Source: Veillonella infantium (GTDB taxonomy: Bacteria; Bacillota; Negativicutes; Veillonellales; Veillonellaceae). From it: 64,000 nucleotides of DNA. A program made the position numbers and the translations under genes. Location: NCBI RefSeq assembly GCF_002959895.1, contig NZ_PPDD01000001.1:215056-279055 (forward strand), written 5' to 3'. Below, piece after piece: positions 51,656-60,401 of this stretch; within the stretch, counting starts at the first letter, position 1, and each line of letters opens with the position of its first letter. The notes under the pieces are model-generated. The model made no database searches. It saw only the letters and a list, made by a program, of their open reading frames with translations, and was not told the origin of the DNA.

Positions 51656-51694
51656 TAGGCTTTCACTAAAAATCATAACCCTCGGAGGATCAGA

Positions 51695-52069
51695 TTATTT
51701 GTCACCCCAGATAAGTGTGTATACAGCGTATGCAGGAGTACCTTGTTCAACCTTACGAGTAGATTTGTTAGGTTGTTCTTGTTTTACTACTTCGCCTTTT
51801 GGATTGTAAAGAGTAACCTTAACGTCTTTTACTTCACGTTTTTTGTGATTGAACTCTTCAGTTACGATGTAATGGTAACCTTCGTAATCCATAGCTTTGA
51901 TGTCCAAAACAGCTTTTTTGTCATCTTTTTTAACAGAATCGTTATCGATGGACCAAGTGATGCCATTGCTATCAGTACCAACAGTATACCAATTTGCTGC
52001 ATCAACACTACCGATACCACCAATCAATAAAGCGCCTGCTGCCAAAACAGCTGCTAATGTTTTTTTCAT
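51695..52069 (-). CDS. Small secreted protein S1 of a local three-member family
   Basis: A 124-residue exported protein: signal peptide KKTLAAVLAAGALLIGGIGSVDA, then ANWYTVGTDSNGITWSIDNDSVKK. The pattern W-Y, about ten residues, then a (S/Y/F)IDN-SV-K segment, is shared by the genes at 52148 and 52866. It recalls the surface-adhesin protein E domain of Haemophilus, but only loosely. It ends AVYTLIWGDK; the three proteins share this LIW-like end. A periplasmic or surface role is likely; function unknown. Confidence 0.75.
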   Translation of the reverse strand: MKKTLAAVLAAGALLIGGIGSVDAANWYTVGTDSNGITWSIDNDSVKKDDKKAVLDIKAMDYEGYHYIVTEEFNHKKREVKDVKVTLYNPKGEVVKQEQPNKSTRKVEQGTPAYAVYTLIWGDK

Positions 52070-52147
52070 ATGTTTACCTCTCGATTTAAATACAAGAATA
52101 CGAAATCTAGTATATTCGATGAAACTAAATATTTTATGAAAGACAAT

Positions 52148-52513
52148 TTACCAAATCAAGTGATACACGTGATCTAGATTACTTCCTTCTTGTATTTGTA
52201 TTTTTGTATTCGCCAATGTTTCAGAGCCAATCATATAGCCTTGTGGATTATATGTTGTAACATCAATAAGCTGCACTGTTTTATCAGCACGGTTAAATGT
52301 CATCGTATAAATGGAGTGATCTCCATTCGGATCTACAATCTTTAAGCGCAATGTAGCTTGAGCATCATTTTTATTAACAGAATCATTATCGATGTAACCA
52401 GTACGACCGGCTTGATCTGTTTCTAATGCATACCAACTTTCAGCATGAGACACACCCACACCAGCGCTAAATAACAAACCGGCTACAGCTAGACAAGCAA
52501 ATAATTTTTTCAT
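52148..52513 (-). CDS. Small secreted protein S2
   Basis: A 121-residue paralogue of S1 with signal peptide KKLFACLAVAGLLFSAGVGVSHA and the mature start ESWYALETDQAGRTGYIDNDSVNK. It shares TxYNPxG in the second half and the HLIW end. Ribosome site AGGAGAG. It lies 78 bases upstream of S1 on the same strand. Function unknown. Confidence 0.75.
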   Translation of the reverse strand: MKKLFACLAVAGLLFSAGVGVSHAESWYALETDQAGRTGYIDNDSVNKNDAQATLRLKIVDPNGDHSIYTMTFNRADKTVQLIDVTTYNPQGYMIGSETLANTKIQIQEGSNLDHVYHLIW

Positions 52514-52740
52514 AACTAGTCTCTCCTGACTATAAAATTAAATAACTATGCAATCTACATACATAAATTCCCTACGCCTTCATTATAACACCATAATTGC
52601 ATATTACTAATAAAAACTCTATTAAATGCATAAATTATATAGAACCCTAAGGAACATCTAGCGAGTCCCCTATGGGCTTTAAATAATCCAATGGATTTGA
52701 AGGCTGGTATTCGCTCTGTAAGATTGGTAAGAAAATAGAA

Positions 52741-52803
52741 AGCCCCGAACTATTCTGAAAACGACTTAGTTCACTATGGAGGCTTTCAGGATAGTTCGGG
52801 GCG
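52741..52803 (-). terminator. Terminator of S3 with the conserved loop
   Basis: Arms GCCCCGAACTATTCTGAAA and complement, loop ACGACTTAGTTCACTATGGA. The stem is unrelated to the ones at 13843 and 57260, yet the loop is nearly the same. Confidence 0.85.
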
Positions 52804-52865
52804 ACTTATACGTTCTAAATATCTAAATAGACAGAGCGAATATCAGCTTCTATTAAATTGTTGGA

Positions 52866-53237
52866 TTATTTACCCCATAGGGCCTGCATAACTTCCGCGC
52901 CCATGGTATCATCTTCAATTTTTGTAGGTTTTTGTGCTTCTTTACTGGACAACAATGCTACACCTGCAGCACTGTATACTGTTGTATCAAGTTCTGTCCA
53001 TGTTTTTTCTTTGCGATCGATACGTACTGTGTAGATGTATGTGAAGCCTTCTACATTGTTAATTTTAACAAGTACTGTAGCCGCATCATCTGTTTTATAT
53101 ACAGAAGAGTTATCGATGAACCATGCTGCATCGTCAGCATCCGCATCGATATAATACCAATCAGCGGCACTAGCTTGGCCAAAGCCACCTACAAAGAAAA
53201 CCCCTGCTGCAAACATAGCAGCTAACCATTTTTTCAT
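52866..53237 (-). CDS. Small secreted protein S3
   Basis: A 123-residue paralogue of S1 and S2: signal peptide KKWLAAMFAAGVFFVGGFGQASA, mature start ADWYYIDADADDAAWFIDNSSVYK, end VMQALWGK. The start at 53237 follows AAGGAG; the in-frame ATG at 53267 has no ribosome site. It is separated from S2 by a strong terminator, so it is its own unit. Function unknown. Confidence 0.75.
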   Translation of the reverse strand: MKKWLAAMFAAGVFFVGGFGQASAADWYYIDADADDAAWFIDNSSVYKTDDAATVLVKINNVEGFTYIYTVRIDRKEKTWTELDTTVYSAAGVALLSSKEAQKPTKIEDDTMGAEVMQALWGK

Positions 53238-53381
53238 TTCTAACTCCTTAACGCTATAGACGACCATCTAAGATGGCCGCCCATAGTTACTTACATATTT
53301 GTATCTTACTTAATTATATTACTTATAGTATGCTCTAACTCATTAGCTTATGAACTTATAAGCTTACTGTTCTTTAGCTTA

Positions 53382-55856
53382 TTATTCTTCAGTTCCGTCT
53401 TCTTCGATTTCAGAACCTGGAATAACAGCAATGCTAGCTACTTTATCACCTTCGTCGAGGTTTTGTGTTTTCACACCAGAAATAGCTTTGCCTTTTTTAA
53501 CAGCAATATCGTTCATGTTGAAGCGAATAATCTTGCCTTGTTCAGAGATAAGCATTACTTCATCATCATTATGAACAACTTCAACGGCAACTACGTCACC
53601 TGTTTTGTTCGTAATCTTGAAGTTCTTAGAGCCTTTACCGCCGCGTTTTTGCAATGTATAAGCTTCCGCATCATTGCGTTTACCAAATCCTTCTTCGGAG
53701 ATAGTAAACACTTGTGCTTCGCTTTCATCAGCATTAATAACACCAGCACCTACAACCACGTCGCCTGCATTGAGTTTAATGCCCCGCACGCCGTGAGCCG
53801 CACGTTTCATAAGGCGTACATCGCTTTCACTGAAACGAATAGCGATACCCAATTTAGTACCGATCAAGATATCTTGGTCACCAGTCGTTACGTTGACGGA
53901 AATCAAGTGATCCCCTTCGTCGAGGTTGATAGCGTTGAGACCAGAACGACGGATGTTGCGGTATTCTTCGATAGCTGTACGTTTTACAACGCCGAACTCA
54001 GTTACCATGAATAAGTTTACATCTTCTTGAACGCGTTCAAGGTCGATCATAGTCGTAACGGATTCGCCTACAGCTAGTGGCAATACGTTAACCATAGCAG
54101 TACCACGAGAGTTGCGGGAACCTGCTTCTGGCACTTCGTATGCTTTGAGGCGGTATGTACGACCAGTAGATGTGAAGAACAACAATGTATTATGCGTACG
54201 TACATGCATAATTTGTGTTACATAATCGTCTTCCTTCGTCTTCATTCCGATAACGCCAGCGCCACCTTTATGTTGGTTGCGATATACGTTCGCGTTCATC
54301 CGTTTGATATAACCTTGTTTAGTCAAGGTAATAACCATCTCTTCGTCAGCGATGAGGTCTTCTACATCAAGGTCGGACGTATCGATTGTGATTTCAGAAC
54401 GACGAGGGTCGCCGTATTTCTTCTTCATATCATCCAGTTCGTCTTTGATGATTTGACGTTGACGCGCTTCGCTAGCCAAGATAGCTTTCAAGTCTTCGAT
54501 CAATGCCAACAATTCCTTGTATTCGTCTTCGATTTTCTCGCGTTCCAAGCCTGTTAAACGGCGTAAACGCATGTCGAGGATGGCTACTGCTTGTTTTTCT
54601 GAAAGCCCGAATTTTTGCATCAATGCGTTACGTGCAATTTCGTCAGTTTGGGAACTGCGGATTGTAGCAATAACTTCATCGATGTGGTCGAGGGCGATCA
54701 ACAAGCCTTCCAAGATGTGTGCACGCGCTTCGGCTTTGTTAAGCTCGAATTGAGTACGGCGTACGATTACATTGAGACGATGATCTAAGTAGTAACCCAA
54801 TACTTCTTTCAAATTCAATACGCGAGGATGACCATCTACAAGGGCCAACATAATCACGCCGAAAGATTCTTGAAGTTGAGTGTGTTTATATAATTTGTTA
54901 AGAACGATATCTGGTTGTACGTCAGCGCGCAATTCGATAACGATGCGCATACCTTGACGGTCAGATTCGTCGCGAAGTGCTGTGATGCCATCAATAACCT
55001 TGTCGCGGCTCAAGTTCGCAATCGTTTCGATAACGCGAGCCTTGTTAACTTGGTATGGGATCTCAGTCACTACGATTTTATGCTTGCCTTTCGCCATTTC
55101 TTCAATGGTTGCACGAGCGCGCATTTTTACGCTACCACGACCTGTGGAATACGCTTTTTTGATGCCTTCCCTGCCCAAAATGAGCGCCCCAGTTGGGAAG
55201 TCTGGACCTTTGATTTGCGTCATCAATTCGTCCACAGTTACGTCTGGATTATCGATGAGCATGGTAAGGCCATTACATACCTCGTTAAGGTTGTGCGGCG
55301 GAATATTTGTCGCCATCCCTACGGCGATACCGCTGGAACCATTGATGAGAAGATTTGGAATCTTCGCTGGCAATACGGTAGGTTCTTGCAAACTTTCATC
55401 ATAGTTCGGCATGAAATCAACAGTTTCCTTGTCGATATCAGCGAGCATTTCTTGCGTAATTTTTGCCATACGTACTTCGGTATAACGCATCGCAGCGGCA
55501 CTATCGCCGTCGATGGAACCAAAGTTACCGTGGCCGTCTACCAAGAGGTAGCGCGTATTGAAATCTTGCGCCAAACGAACCGTTGCGTCGTAAACGGAGC
55601 TATCACCATGTGGATGATACTTACCGAGTACGTCACCGACGATACGAGCGGATTTCTTGTACGGTTTATTTGGCGTCATGCCTGTTTCGTGCATCGCGTA
55701 CAAAATACGACGATGTACTGGTTTCAAGCCATCACGCACATCTGGAAGAGCACGCATTACGATTACGGACATCGCATAATCGATATAAGCGTTCTTCATT
55801 TCTTTATCAATCTGAACGGGATGAATATTCCCGTGGGACCATTGTTGGTCTGCCAC
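53382..55856 (-). CDS. gyrA: DNA gyrase subunit A
   Basis: An 824-residue type II topoisomerase subunit that introduces negative supercoils with GyrB. The catalytic tyrosine is in [10 protein letters not shown]. The quinolone region reads [19 protein letters not shown], with serine and aspartate at the positions linked to resistance, so it looks quinolone-sensitive. The C-terminal beta-pinwheel has the GyrA box [12 protein letters not shown]. Start codon is GTG with GAGGTGAG upstream. The gene stands alone here; gyrB is not in the window. Confidence 0.97.
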   Translation of the reverse strand: MADQQWSHGNIHPVQIDKEMKNAYIDYAMSVIVMRALPDVRDGLKPVHRRILYAMHETGMTPNKPYKKSARIVGDVLGKYHPHGDSSVYDATVRLAQDFNTRYLLVDGHGNFGSIDGDSAAAMRYTEVRMAKITQEMLADIDKETVDFMPNYDESLQEPTVLPAKIPNLLINGSSGIAVGMATNIPPHNLNEVCNGLTMLIDNPDVTVDELMTQIKGPDFPTGALILGREGIKKAYSTGRGSVKMRARATIEEMAKGKHKIVVTEIPYQVNKARVIETIANLSRDKVIDGITALRDESDRQGMRIVIELRADVQPDIVLNKLYKHTQLQESFGVIMLALVDGHPRVLNLKEVLGYYLDHRLNVIVRRTQFELNKAEARAHILEGLLIALDHIDEVIATIRSSQTDEIARNALMQKFGLSEKQAVAILDMRLRRLTGLEREKIEDEYKELLALIEDLKAILASEARQRQIIKDELDDMKKKYGDPRRSEITIDTSDLDVEDLIADEEMVITLTKQGYIKRMNANVYRNQHKGGAGVIGMKTKEDDYVTQIMHVRTHNTLLFFTSTGRTYRLKAYEVPEAGSRNSRGTAMVNVLPLAVGESVTTMIDLERVQEDVNLFMVTEFGVVKRTAIEEYRNIRRSGLNAINLDEGDHLISVNVTTGDQDILIGTKLGIAIRFSESDVRLMKRAAHGVRGIKLNAGDVVVGAGVINADESEAQVFTISEEGFGKRNDAEAYTLQKRGGKGSKNFKITNKTGDVVAVEVVHNDDEVMLISEQGKIIRFNMNDIAVKKGKAISGVKTQNLDEGDKVASIAVIPGSEIEEDGTEE

Positions 55857-55943
55857 AATCTCACCTCATTTTACTAACACTGATTATAATACATCATAAT
55901 ATTATAGCATTTTTAAGGGCTAAAGGCTATAAACCCTTTATTA

Positions 55944-56948
55944 TTAACTATGTTCTCTCACAAACTTATCAAAATCAGAAATTACTTTCTGTTGTGCATT
56001 AAACACTTTATATTCACTAACAGCTTTCTTCTGTGCTTGTGTCATAGAAATAAGTCCTTTGTTCGTTAAGATTTGATACTCATTAAAGTCTAAAAACTTA
56101 TCTACACTTTCAATAAAAGCTTTCATAGTAAATGTTTCACGTCGTTCAATAATACGTTCTATATAATCAAAAAATGAGGATACCGTTCGCTCAAGTTGTT
56201 CAATCTGTTCAATAGATAAATAATTTTTTGCTACGATTACATCCTTCTTATAAATCCGCCCTTCCGGTCCAGATTCCCACGTAGTCAATCCCATATGATC
56301 CTTTGTAGCATCTGCATGACTATGAATGATTTCTGCAGCAGTTTGACCAGTAATAGCATAATGAAACTTATTCTGTATCGTTCCAAAAAATTCTCTGGTA
56401 ATAGGTGATTGTGCATCATAATCGATTGCACACACAGCAAATATATCTGTCACTTGTTGATATATGCGTCGTTCACTAGCACGAATTGAGCGGACTCTTC
56501 GTAGTAATTCTTTAAAATAATCTTGTCCAAATGCACGCCCATTCTTTAGCATAACATCATCAAGAGCAAAACCTTTGATAATATATTCCCTTAAAACTCT
56601 TGTCGCCCAAATTCGAAATTGTGTTGCCTTTTTACTATTTACTCGATATCCTACTGCAATGATAGCATCAAGATTATAAAAATCTATTACCCGTTTAACA
56701 GTACGAGTTCCTTCTATTTGAACTTGTTCCATTTTGGAACAAGTTCCTAGCTTTTCTAATTCGCCGTCAGAATAAATATTATTTAAATGCTTGGATATAG
56801 CCTGTGGATTAACATCAAATAGTTTTGATATATCTTTTTGTGTCATCCAAAATGTTTCATCTTTGAATAGTACATTCGTAGAAACAGATTCATTCTCTGC
56901 TTGATATACAATCACATTTCCTGTAATCGCATTTTCTAAAGATGTCAT
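55944..56948 (-). CDS. RhuM family protein
   Basis: A 334-residue protein of the RhuM (virulence RhuM / DUF4062-unrelated) family. The N-terminus FKDETFWMTQKDISKLFDVN is a winged-helix DNA-binding start, followed by the family block RVIDFYNLDAIIAVGYRVNSKKATQFRIWATRVLREYIIKGF (cited by its position, residues 84-127). The second half contains HSHADATKDHMGLTTWE and resembles a degenerate Fic/Doc-associated region. RhuM proteins lie near genomic islands; a toxin-like or DNA-binding role is supposed. Gene ends 88 bases from gyrA. Confidence 0.85.
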   Translation of the reverse strand: MTSLENAITGNVIVYQAENESVSTNVLFKDETFWMTQKDISKLFDVNPQAISKHLNNIYSDGELEKLGTCSKMEQVQIEGTRTVKRVIDFYNLDAIIAVGYRVNSKKATQFRIWATRVLREYIIKGFALDDVMLKNGRAFGQDYFKELLRRVRSIRASERRIYQQVTDIFAVCAIDYDAQSPITREFFGTIQNKFHYAITGQTAAEIIHSHADATKDHMGLTTWESGPEGRIYKKDVIVAKNYLSIEQIEQLERTVSSFFDYIERIIERRETFTMKAFIESVDKFLDFNEYQILTNKGLISMTQAQKKAVSEYKVFNAQQKVISDFDKFVREHS

Positions 56949-57012
56949 ATAATTCCCCTCTATATTTATATCTCATTTTATTTCATACTTATAAGCTATT
57001 CCTGCTTCTTAT

Positions 57013-57190
57013 TTAATGAGCTGCATGGTATATCATATGGTCCAAGACCTTAACAAAGTCTCGTTCCACACCTGAAGTATCATTACCAGTACTGCCAATG
57101 CCTGTTAGCATCGTTTCTTTCCAATCATTCTTTGCCATAAATCTAAATGAAATCAAATACTTAGCTTTTGTTTTATCCGCTTCTCCCAAT
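57013..57190 (-). pseudogene. Gene fragment of unknown origin
   Basis: The minus strand between 57190 and 57013 reads coding-like: KAKYLISFRFMAKNDWKETM, then LTGIGSTGNDTSGVERDFVK and a stop. It has no start and its left part ends where a GC-rich inverted repeat begins, so it looks like the 3' end of a broken gene. I do not recognise the family. Confidence 0.45.
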
Positions 57191-57259
57191 TAGGGGCCCT
57201 GCCCCATGCGAAAGGAAAAGTGCTTTTGTTGTTGGGACTGCTCCACCTATAGGGTTATA

Positions 57260-57330
57260 AAAAAGTTAGACACTTATGAATAAGCGACTTAGGTCACTAT
57301 GGAGGGAAGGAATAAGTGTCTAACTTTTTT
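57260..57330 (-). terminator. Terminator of the SfsA fusion gene with the conserved loop
   Basis: Arms AAAAAGTTAGACACTTAT/ATAAGTGTCTAACTTTTT; loop contains GCGACTTAGGTCACTATGGA. A wider inverted repeat TTGTTGTTGGG / CCCAACAACAA (57228 and 57356) and GGGGCCC elements enclose it. Confidence 0.85.
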
Positions 57331-57368
57331 AACTAGTAAACCACTATGTGACGGGGCCCCAACAACAA

Positions 57369-58529
57369 TCACTTAACTAGCGCATCCAATGTATTCATTC
57401 GATAATTCTCTATTACATTCATAAAGGATTGATTATGTATCGGATTGTCCATCATCCCAAATAGGTGGCTTTTACAGTCGCAATCAGAGGATCCAAATTT
57501 CGGCACGTCCCATTCGGCAACGCCGCGGACCGCATCAGCGAGAGCACATTCCGCATCATCTAGGCTAGTGCGAATCGGCAGGCCTGCTATCATTTCGCAG
57601 TGACCGCGGAAGTAATCTAGATGCCAGTGCATTTTCTTCCGTTTTCGTTTATGGCGCTCAATGCGTTTCGTTAAATTCGCCTTCGCAGAGCCGACGTACA
57701 TATAGTACCCCGCCTTGAAATGCATCATTCCTTTAGAACCGACTTCAAGGTCTAAATCGTGGTCCAGAAGCATAACCATCACGTACACGCCGCTATCGTG
57801 AGCCTCTGTGTCTAGAATGTTACTCGGATAGGAACATTCATGGGTTACAGTAGGCATGGTAAAAGTCTCATCCCACGCCACAGCAACGGCTTTCCAATCT
57901 AAAGAAGTTGCGACCTCTTTAAAGGTTTTAGCGAATTCTAAATCTGTATGGTAGTCTGGCAAGAACCACTGCGCCCTATCCCATTGTACGAGGAATAAAA
58001 CACCTGTGTGGTAACCTTCATTTTGCAATTCTTTCAAATGTAATAAATGCTTGCGCCCTCGTTCTGTAATCGCATCAGGGAACATGGCACCAGTCTTGGA
58101 GAATAGCGTACAAGACTTAACCTCTAACAAGAACTCATCACCTTTATCATTGGTGAGGAGTAAGTCAAAACGTGATGATGTGCCATGTAGTTTAACCGTA
58201 TACTCCCGCCGCACAACGCGCCACTCCTCCCAGCCAGGGATGAGTTTATTTTCGATCAAGTGCTGCGCTACATCATTGCTGTAGTTTGTATCGAGCATAA
58301 TCACTACACCATCGCGCTCGATGCCTACCACGCGGTATTTTGTCTTTGCATCAGGCTTATCGTGAGGCACGATATACATTGTTACACCCGTAAACAAGAG
58401 CTCCCACATGCGACCAGGATTTGGCAAATGAGCGAGTACGCTTTCACCATTTAAATCTAAGGTCACCACAAAACGGTTCGGGCGACCTGTATATGTTGCT
58501 TTTAAAATTGTATCGTAAAGGACTTTCAT
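57369..58529 (-). CDS. sfsA: SfsA family nuclease fused to a GIY-YIG (DUF123) domain
   Basis: A 386-residue two-domain protein. Residues 1-225 are SfsA: AHLPNPGRMWELLFTG near the start and FLLEVKSCTLFSKTGAMFPDA as the PD-(D/E)XK-like core, followed by ERGRKHLLHLKEL. Residues 250-375 are a GIY-YIG/DUF123 domain: SGVYVMVML, then GYYMYVGSAKANLTKRIERH and WHLDYFRGH. SfsA proteins bind and cut nucleic acid; DUF123 domains are GIY-YIG relatives usually found alone or on endonuclease III in archaea. Two nuclease-type domains in one chain suggests nucleic-acid repair or processing. The start is ATG at 58529 with AGGAG upstream. Confidence 0.88.
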   Translation of the reverse strand: MKVLYDTILKATYTGRPNRFVVTLDLNGESVLAHLPNPGRMWELLFTGVTMYIVPHDKPDAKTKYRVVGIERDGVVIMLDTNYSNDVAQHLIENKLIPGWEEWRVVRREYTVKLHGTSSRFDLLLTNDKGDEFLLEVKSCTLFSKTGAMFPDAITERGRKHLLHLKELQNEGYHTGVLFLVQWDRAQWFLPDYHTDLEFAKTFKEVATSLDWKAVAVAWDETFTMPTVTHECSYPSNILDTEAHDSGVYVMVMLLDHDLDLEVGSKGMMHFKAGYYMYVGSAKANLTKRIERHKRKRKKMHWHLDYFRGHCEMIAGLPIRTSLDDAECALADAVRGVAEWDVPKFGSSDCDCKSHLFGMMDNPIHNQSFMNVIENYRMNTLDALVK

Positions 58530-58593
58530 TGGTACTCCTATATCAAGAATATTCTATATTTCTATTATACGCTATTTTGTTACAGGATGAGAG

Positions 58594-58694
58594 TCTTACG
58601 AATTGTACTTTGAAAATCCTTACTGATTGTACTTTGAAAGTCCTTACAGATTGTAGTTTTAAAGTCCTTATAACTTGTATGATGAAAAACCTAG
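58594..58694. repeat. Four tandem 24-base repeats upstream of the SfsA fusion gene
   Basis: The unit GATTGTACTTTGAAAGTCCT is repeated four times with a 24-base period, the last copy more divergent. It begins 65 bases upstream of the gene start. Confidence 0.75.
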
Positions 58695-58761
58695 AAAAAG
58701 CCTAAAAAGTAATATCTAAGAAAAACCTAAGAGTTACACCTTAACTATTTACAAAAATGAA

Positions 58762-59625
58762 TTAATAATTCACCACAGTTACAGGGTCATTATTACGGTA
58801 TTTACGATTACTACGCGGATAATCTCGTTCTAACAAATTATGTAAAGCTTCTCCTAATAACTTCCAAAAAGCATCAGAACCTTCCGTTGGTATACCAAGA
58901 ACAATGGAGTTTCCTTTGGAATATGTAATACATGTGGAGGTTATGTTATCAATAATTGGCAAATACACAATAATCACACCACATGCTGCTAACATGTCCT
59001 TAAGAGGCTCTTTCACAGCAATTAAAGGTTCACTAGAAAGATCCTTAATTTTGGGTATAAATTTTTCTAGTAACTCTGCATCGTAGGGATTTACTTCTAC
59101 AAAGCGTGCCCTCCCTTTCGTGATTTGTACCAATGTATAAATTGCACTCTTTTTATCAGGCTCCATATCCTTAATATTTTCATATACTAAGGGCATAATC
59201 ATTTCATTAGCTACATATTTTAAAGAAGCTACCTCAAAAAACTTTTGTAGATTATTGACCTGCTCAGCTGCCTTTTTTGTTTCTGGCACGATACCTAAAC
59301 GTGCGAGTTTGGCATAACCAAAATGTTTCGCAAAGTTAATTTCTTCATCAATAGAGTTTTCATACTCTACTTTTAATATCTTTTCTCTGTAATTAGCTTC
59401 TAATCCATTCCAAAAACTTGCCTCTACACCAAATACCCGTTCAAGACGCATTGCCACATCCTGCGTTAGTGGCACCTCTCCATTAATGAGCTTACTAATG
59501 TGTTTCTCACTCATATCCATTCGTGTAGCTAATTCTTTTTGGGACATATGTCTATCTTCTAAAACCTCTTTTATTGTCATTCCAGGCGGTATAGCAATAA
59601 AAGTTTTACTCTCATATATCTTCAT
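58762..59625 (-). CDS. higA: HigA-type antitoxin with long C-terminal domain
   Basis: A 287-residue antitoxin. The XRE helix-turn-helix occupies about residues 15-70 (MTIKEVLEDRHMSQKELATR, then MSEKHISKLINGE). The long C-terminal part resembles ImmA/IrrE-like domains of long HigA proteins, but the expected metal-binding HExxH reads GEALHNLL, so peptidase activity is unlikely. Starts 16 bases after the toxin stop, with AGGAGA. It should neutralise HigB and repress the operon. Confidence 0.85.
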   Translation of the reverse strand: MKIYESKTFIAIPPGMTIKEVLEDRHMSQKELATRMDMSEKHISKLINGEVPLTQDVAMRLERVFGVEASFWNGLEANYREKILKVEYENSIDEEINFAKHFGYAKLARLGIVPETKKAAEQVNNLQKFFEVASLKYVANEMIMPLVYENIKDMEPDKKSAIYTLVQITKGRARFVEVNPYDAELLEKFIPKIKDLSSEPLIAVKEPLKDMLAACGVIIVYLPIIDNITSTCITYSKGNSIVLGIPTEGSDAFWKLLGEALHNLLERDYPRSNRKYRNNDPVTVVNY

Positions 59626-59641
59626 ATGTATATCTCCTATA

Positions 59642-59938
59642 CTAATGATAATCAATAATTTCTTGAATCTCTACTACGTGAAACGTTCCATCAACATGTA
59701 TAAAAATAAGTCTATAAGGGTGTACTAAATCCATGGCATATTGAGTTTTGCGATTCCCAACCAACTTATGACACCGACCTACACCATTTAAAATCAAATC
59801 CTGAATAGATGTAGCAAAACGAAGTTGATCAATTCTTAAATGAATTTTACGTGCCATCTCACGCCCATATTCCCGCCTAGCAAAGTTTGCATCTGTACAA
59901 ACTGTTTCTAACTTATTATTCTTATATCGTATATCCAA
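59642..59938 (-). CDS. higB: HigB/RelE-family toxin
   Basis: A 98-residue protein. MDIRYKNNKLETVCTDANFA, then GRCHKLVGNRKTQYAMDLVHPYRLIFI show the RelE/HigB fold with its basic residues. These toxins cut mRNA on the ribosome. It is the first gene of the pair with the HigA at 58762, in the toxin-first order typical of HigBA. Promoter and operators lie at 59990-60080. Confidence 0.85.
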   Translation of the reverse strand: MDIRYKNNKLETVCTDANFARREYGREMARKIHLRIDQLRFATSIQDLILNGVGRCHKLVGNRKTQYAMDLVHPYRLIFIHVDGTFHVVEIQEIIDYH

Positions 59939-59999
59939 TATGTCACCGACTCTCTCAAATCATAGTGAATGGTTGATACAATATAAATGGCCATTTATA

Positions 60000-60076
60000 A
60001 TAATTTACCTAGTAGGTTAATTATATTATACTCCCTCAAATATAAATGTAAACACATAATTTACCAATTAGGTAAA
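60000..60076 (-). promoter_or_regulatory. higBA promoter region with two operator-like palindromes
   Basis: TTTACC-N5-GGTTAA and TTTACC-N5-GGTAAA lie about 55 bases apart, centred near 60013 and 60067. The form (six-base half-sites, five-base spacer) is the same as at the orphan higA at 14710-14762, with a different sequence. Confidence 0.6.
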
Positions 60077-60182
60077 TTATTTTATAATATCTAGTATCAT
60101 AAATCATATATACTATTAATAATTAATATTAAAAACTTTCAATTTTGTAGCTTAGGTTACATTATTACGTGTTAAAATAGTT

Positions 60183-60188
60183 TATACT
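60183..60188 (+). promoter_or_regulatory. -10 box of the siroheme-reductase operon
   Basis: TATACT at 60183-60188 with no clear -35 box; it would start the structured leader near 60195. Confidence 0.45.
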
Positions 60189-60194
60189 AGGAAC

Positions 60195-60318
60195 ATCAGG
60201 TCAGTATTTAATACCCGTACTGATCGTTACGCCGGGTTTTGATGAGGCATCGCCTAGTTGATCTCATCACGCTGTTCGTATACGTGCGAAGCTTTCACAA
60301 AACCCAATGGCGTATATA
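60195..60318 (+). ncRNA. Structured 5' leader of the siroheme-reductase operon (candidate riboregulator)
   Basis: Hairpin GTCAGTA/TACTGAT (60200-60224) is followed by a closed multibranch structure: outer stem ACGCC-GGGTTTTG (60229-60241) with CAAAACCC-GGCGT (60298-60313), inner stems GATGAG/CTCATC and GC-TTCG/CGAA-GC. It ends about 85 bases before the start codon. It does not match a riboswitch class I can name. Confidence 0.6.
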
Positions 60319-60401
60319 GATTACAAATAAAGAATCATATAGATTAACTAAGTAGTTTAAGCCACTATTCTCCGCAGAGAGGGCTCGAGAAAGGATCTAA
60401 C

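Noticed and set aside
51406..51666. Minus-strand frame with cysteine-rich repeats
   Set aside because: The apparent peptide repeats are produced by the 12-base DNA repeats at 51424-51517; no ribosome site was seen, and it runs through the S1 terminator.
54915..55877. Long plus-strand frame of 320 codons
   Set aside because: It is antisense to gyrA, a highly conserved gene with firm motifs; long shadow frames are expected there.
58421..58705. Plus-strand frame with TDCTLKVL-like peptide repeats
   Set aside because: It is produced by the 24-base DNA repeats and by the antisense of the SfsA gene; no start signal.
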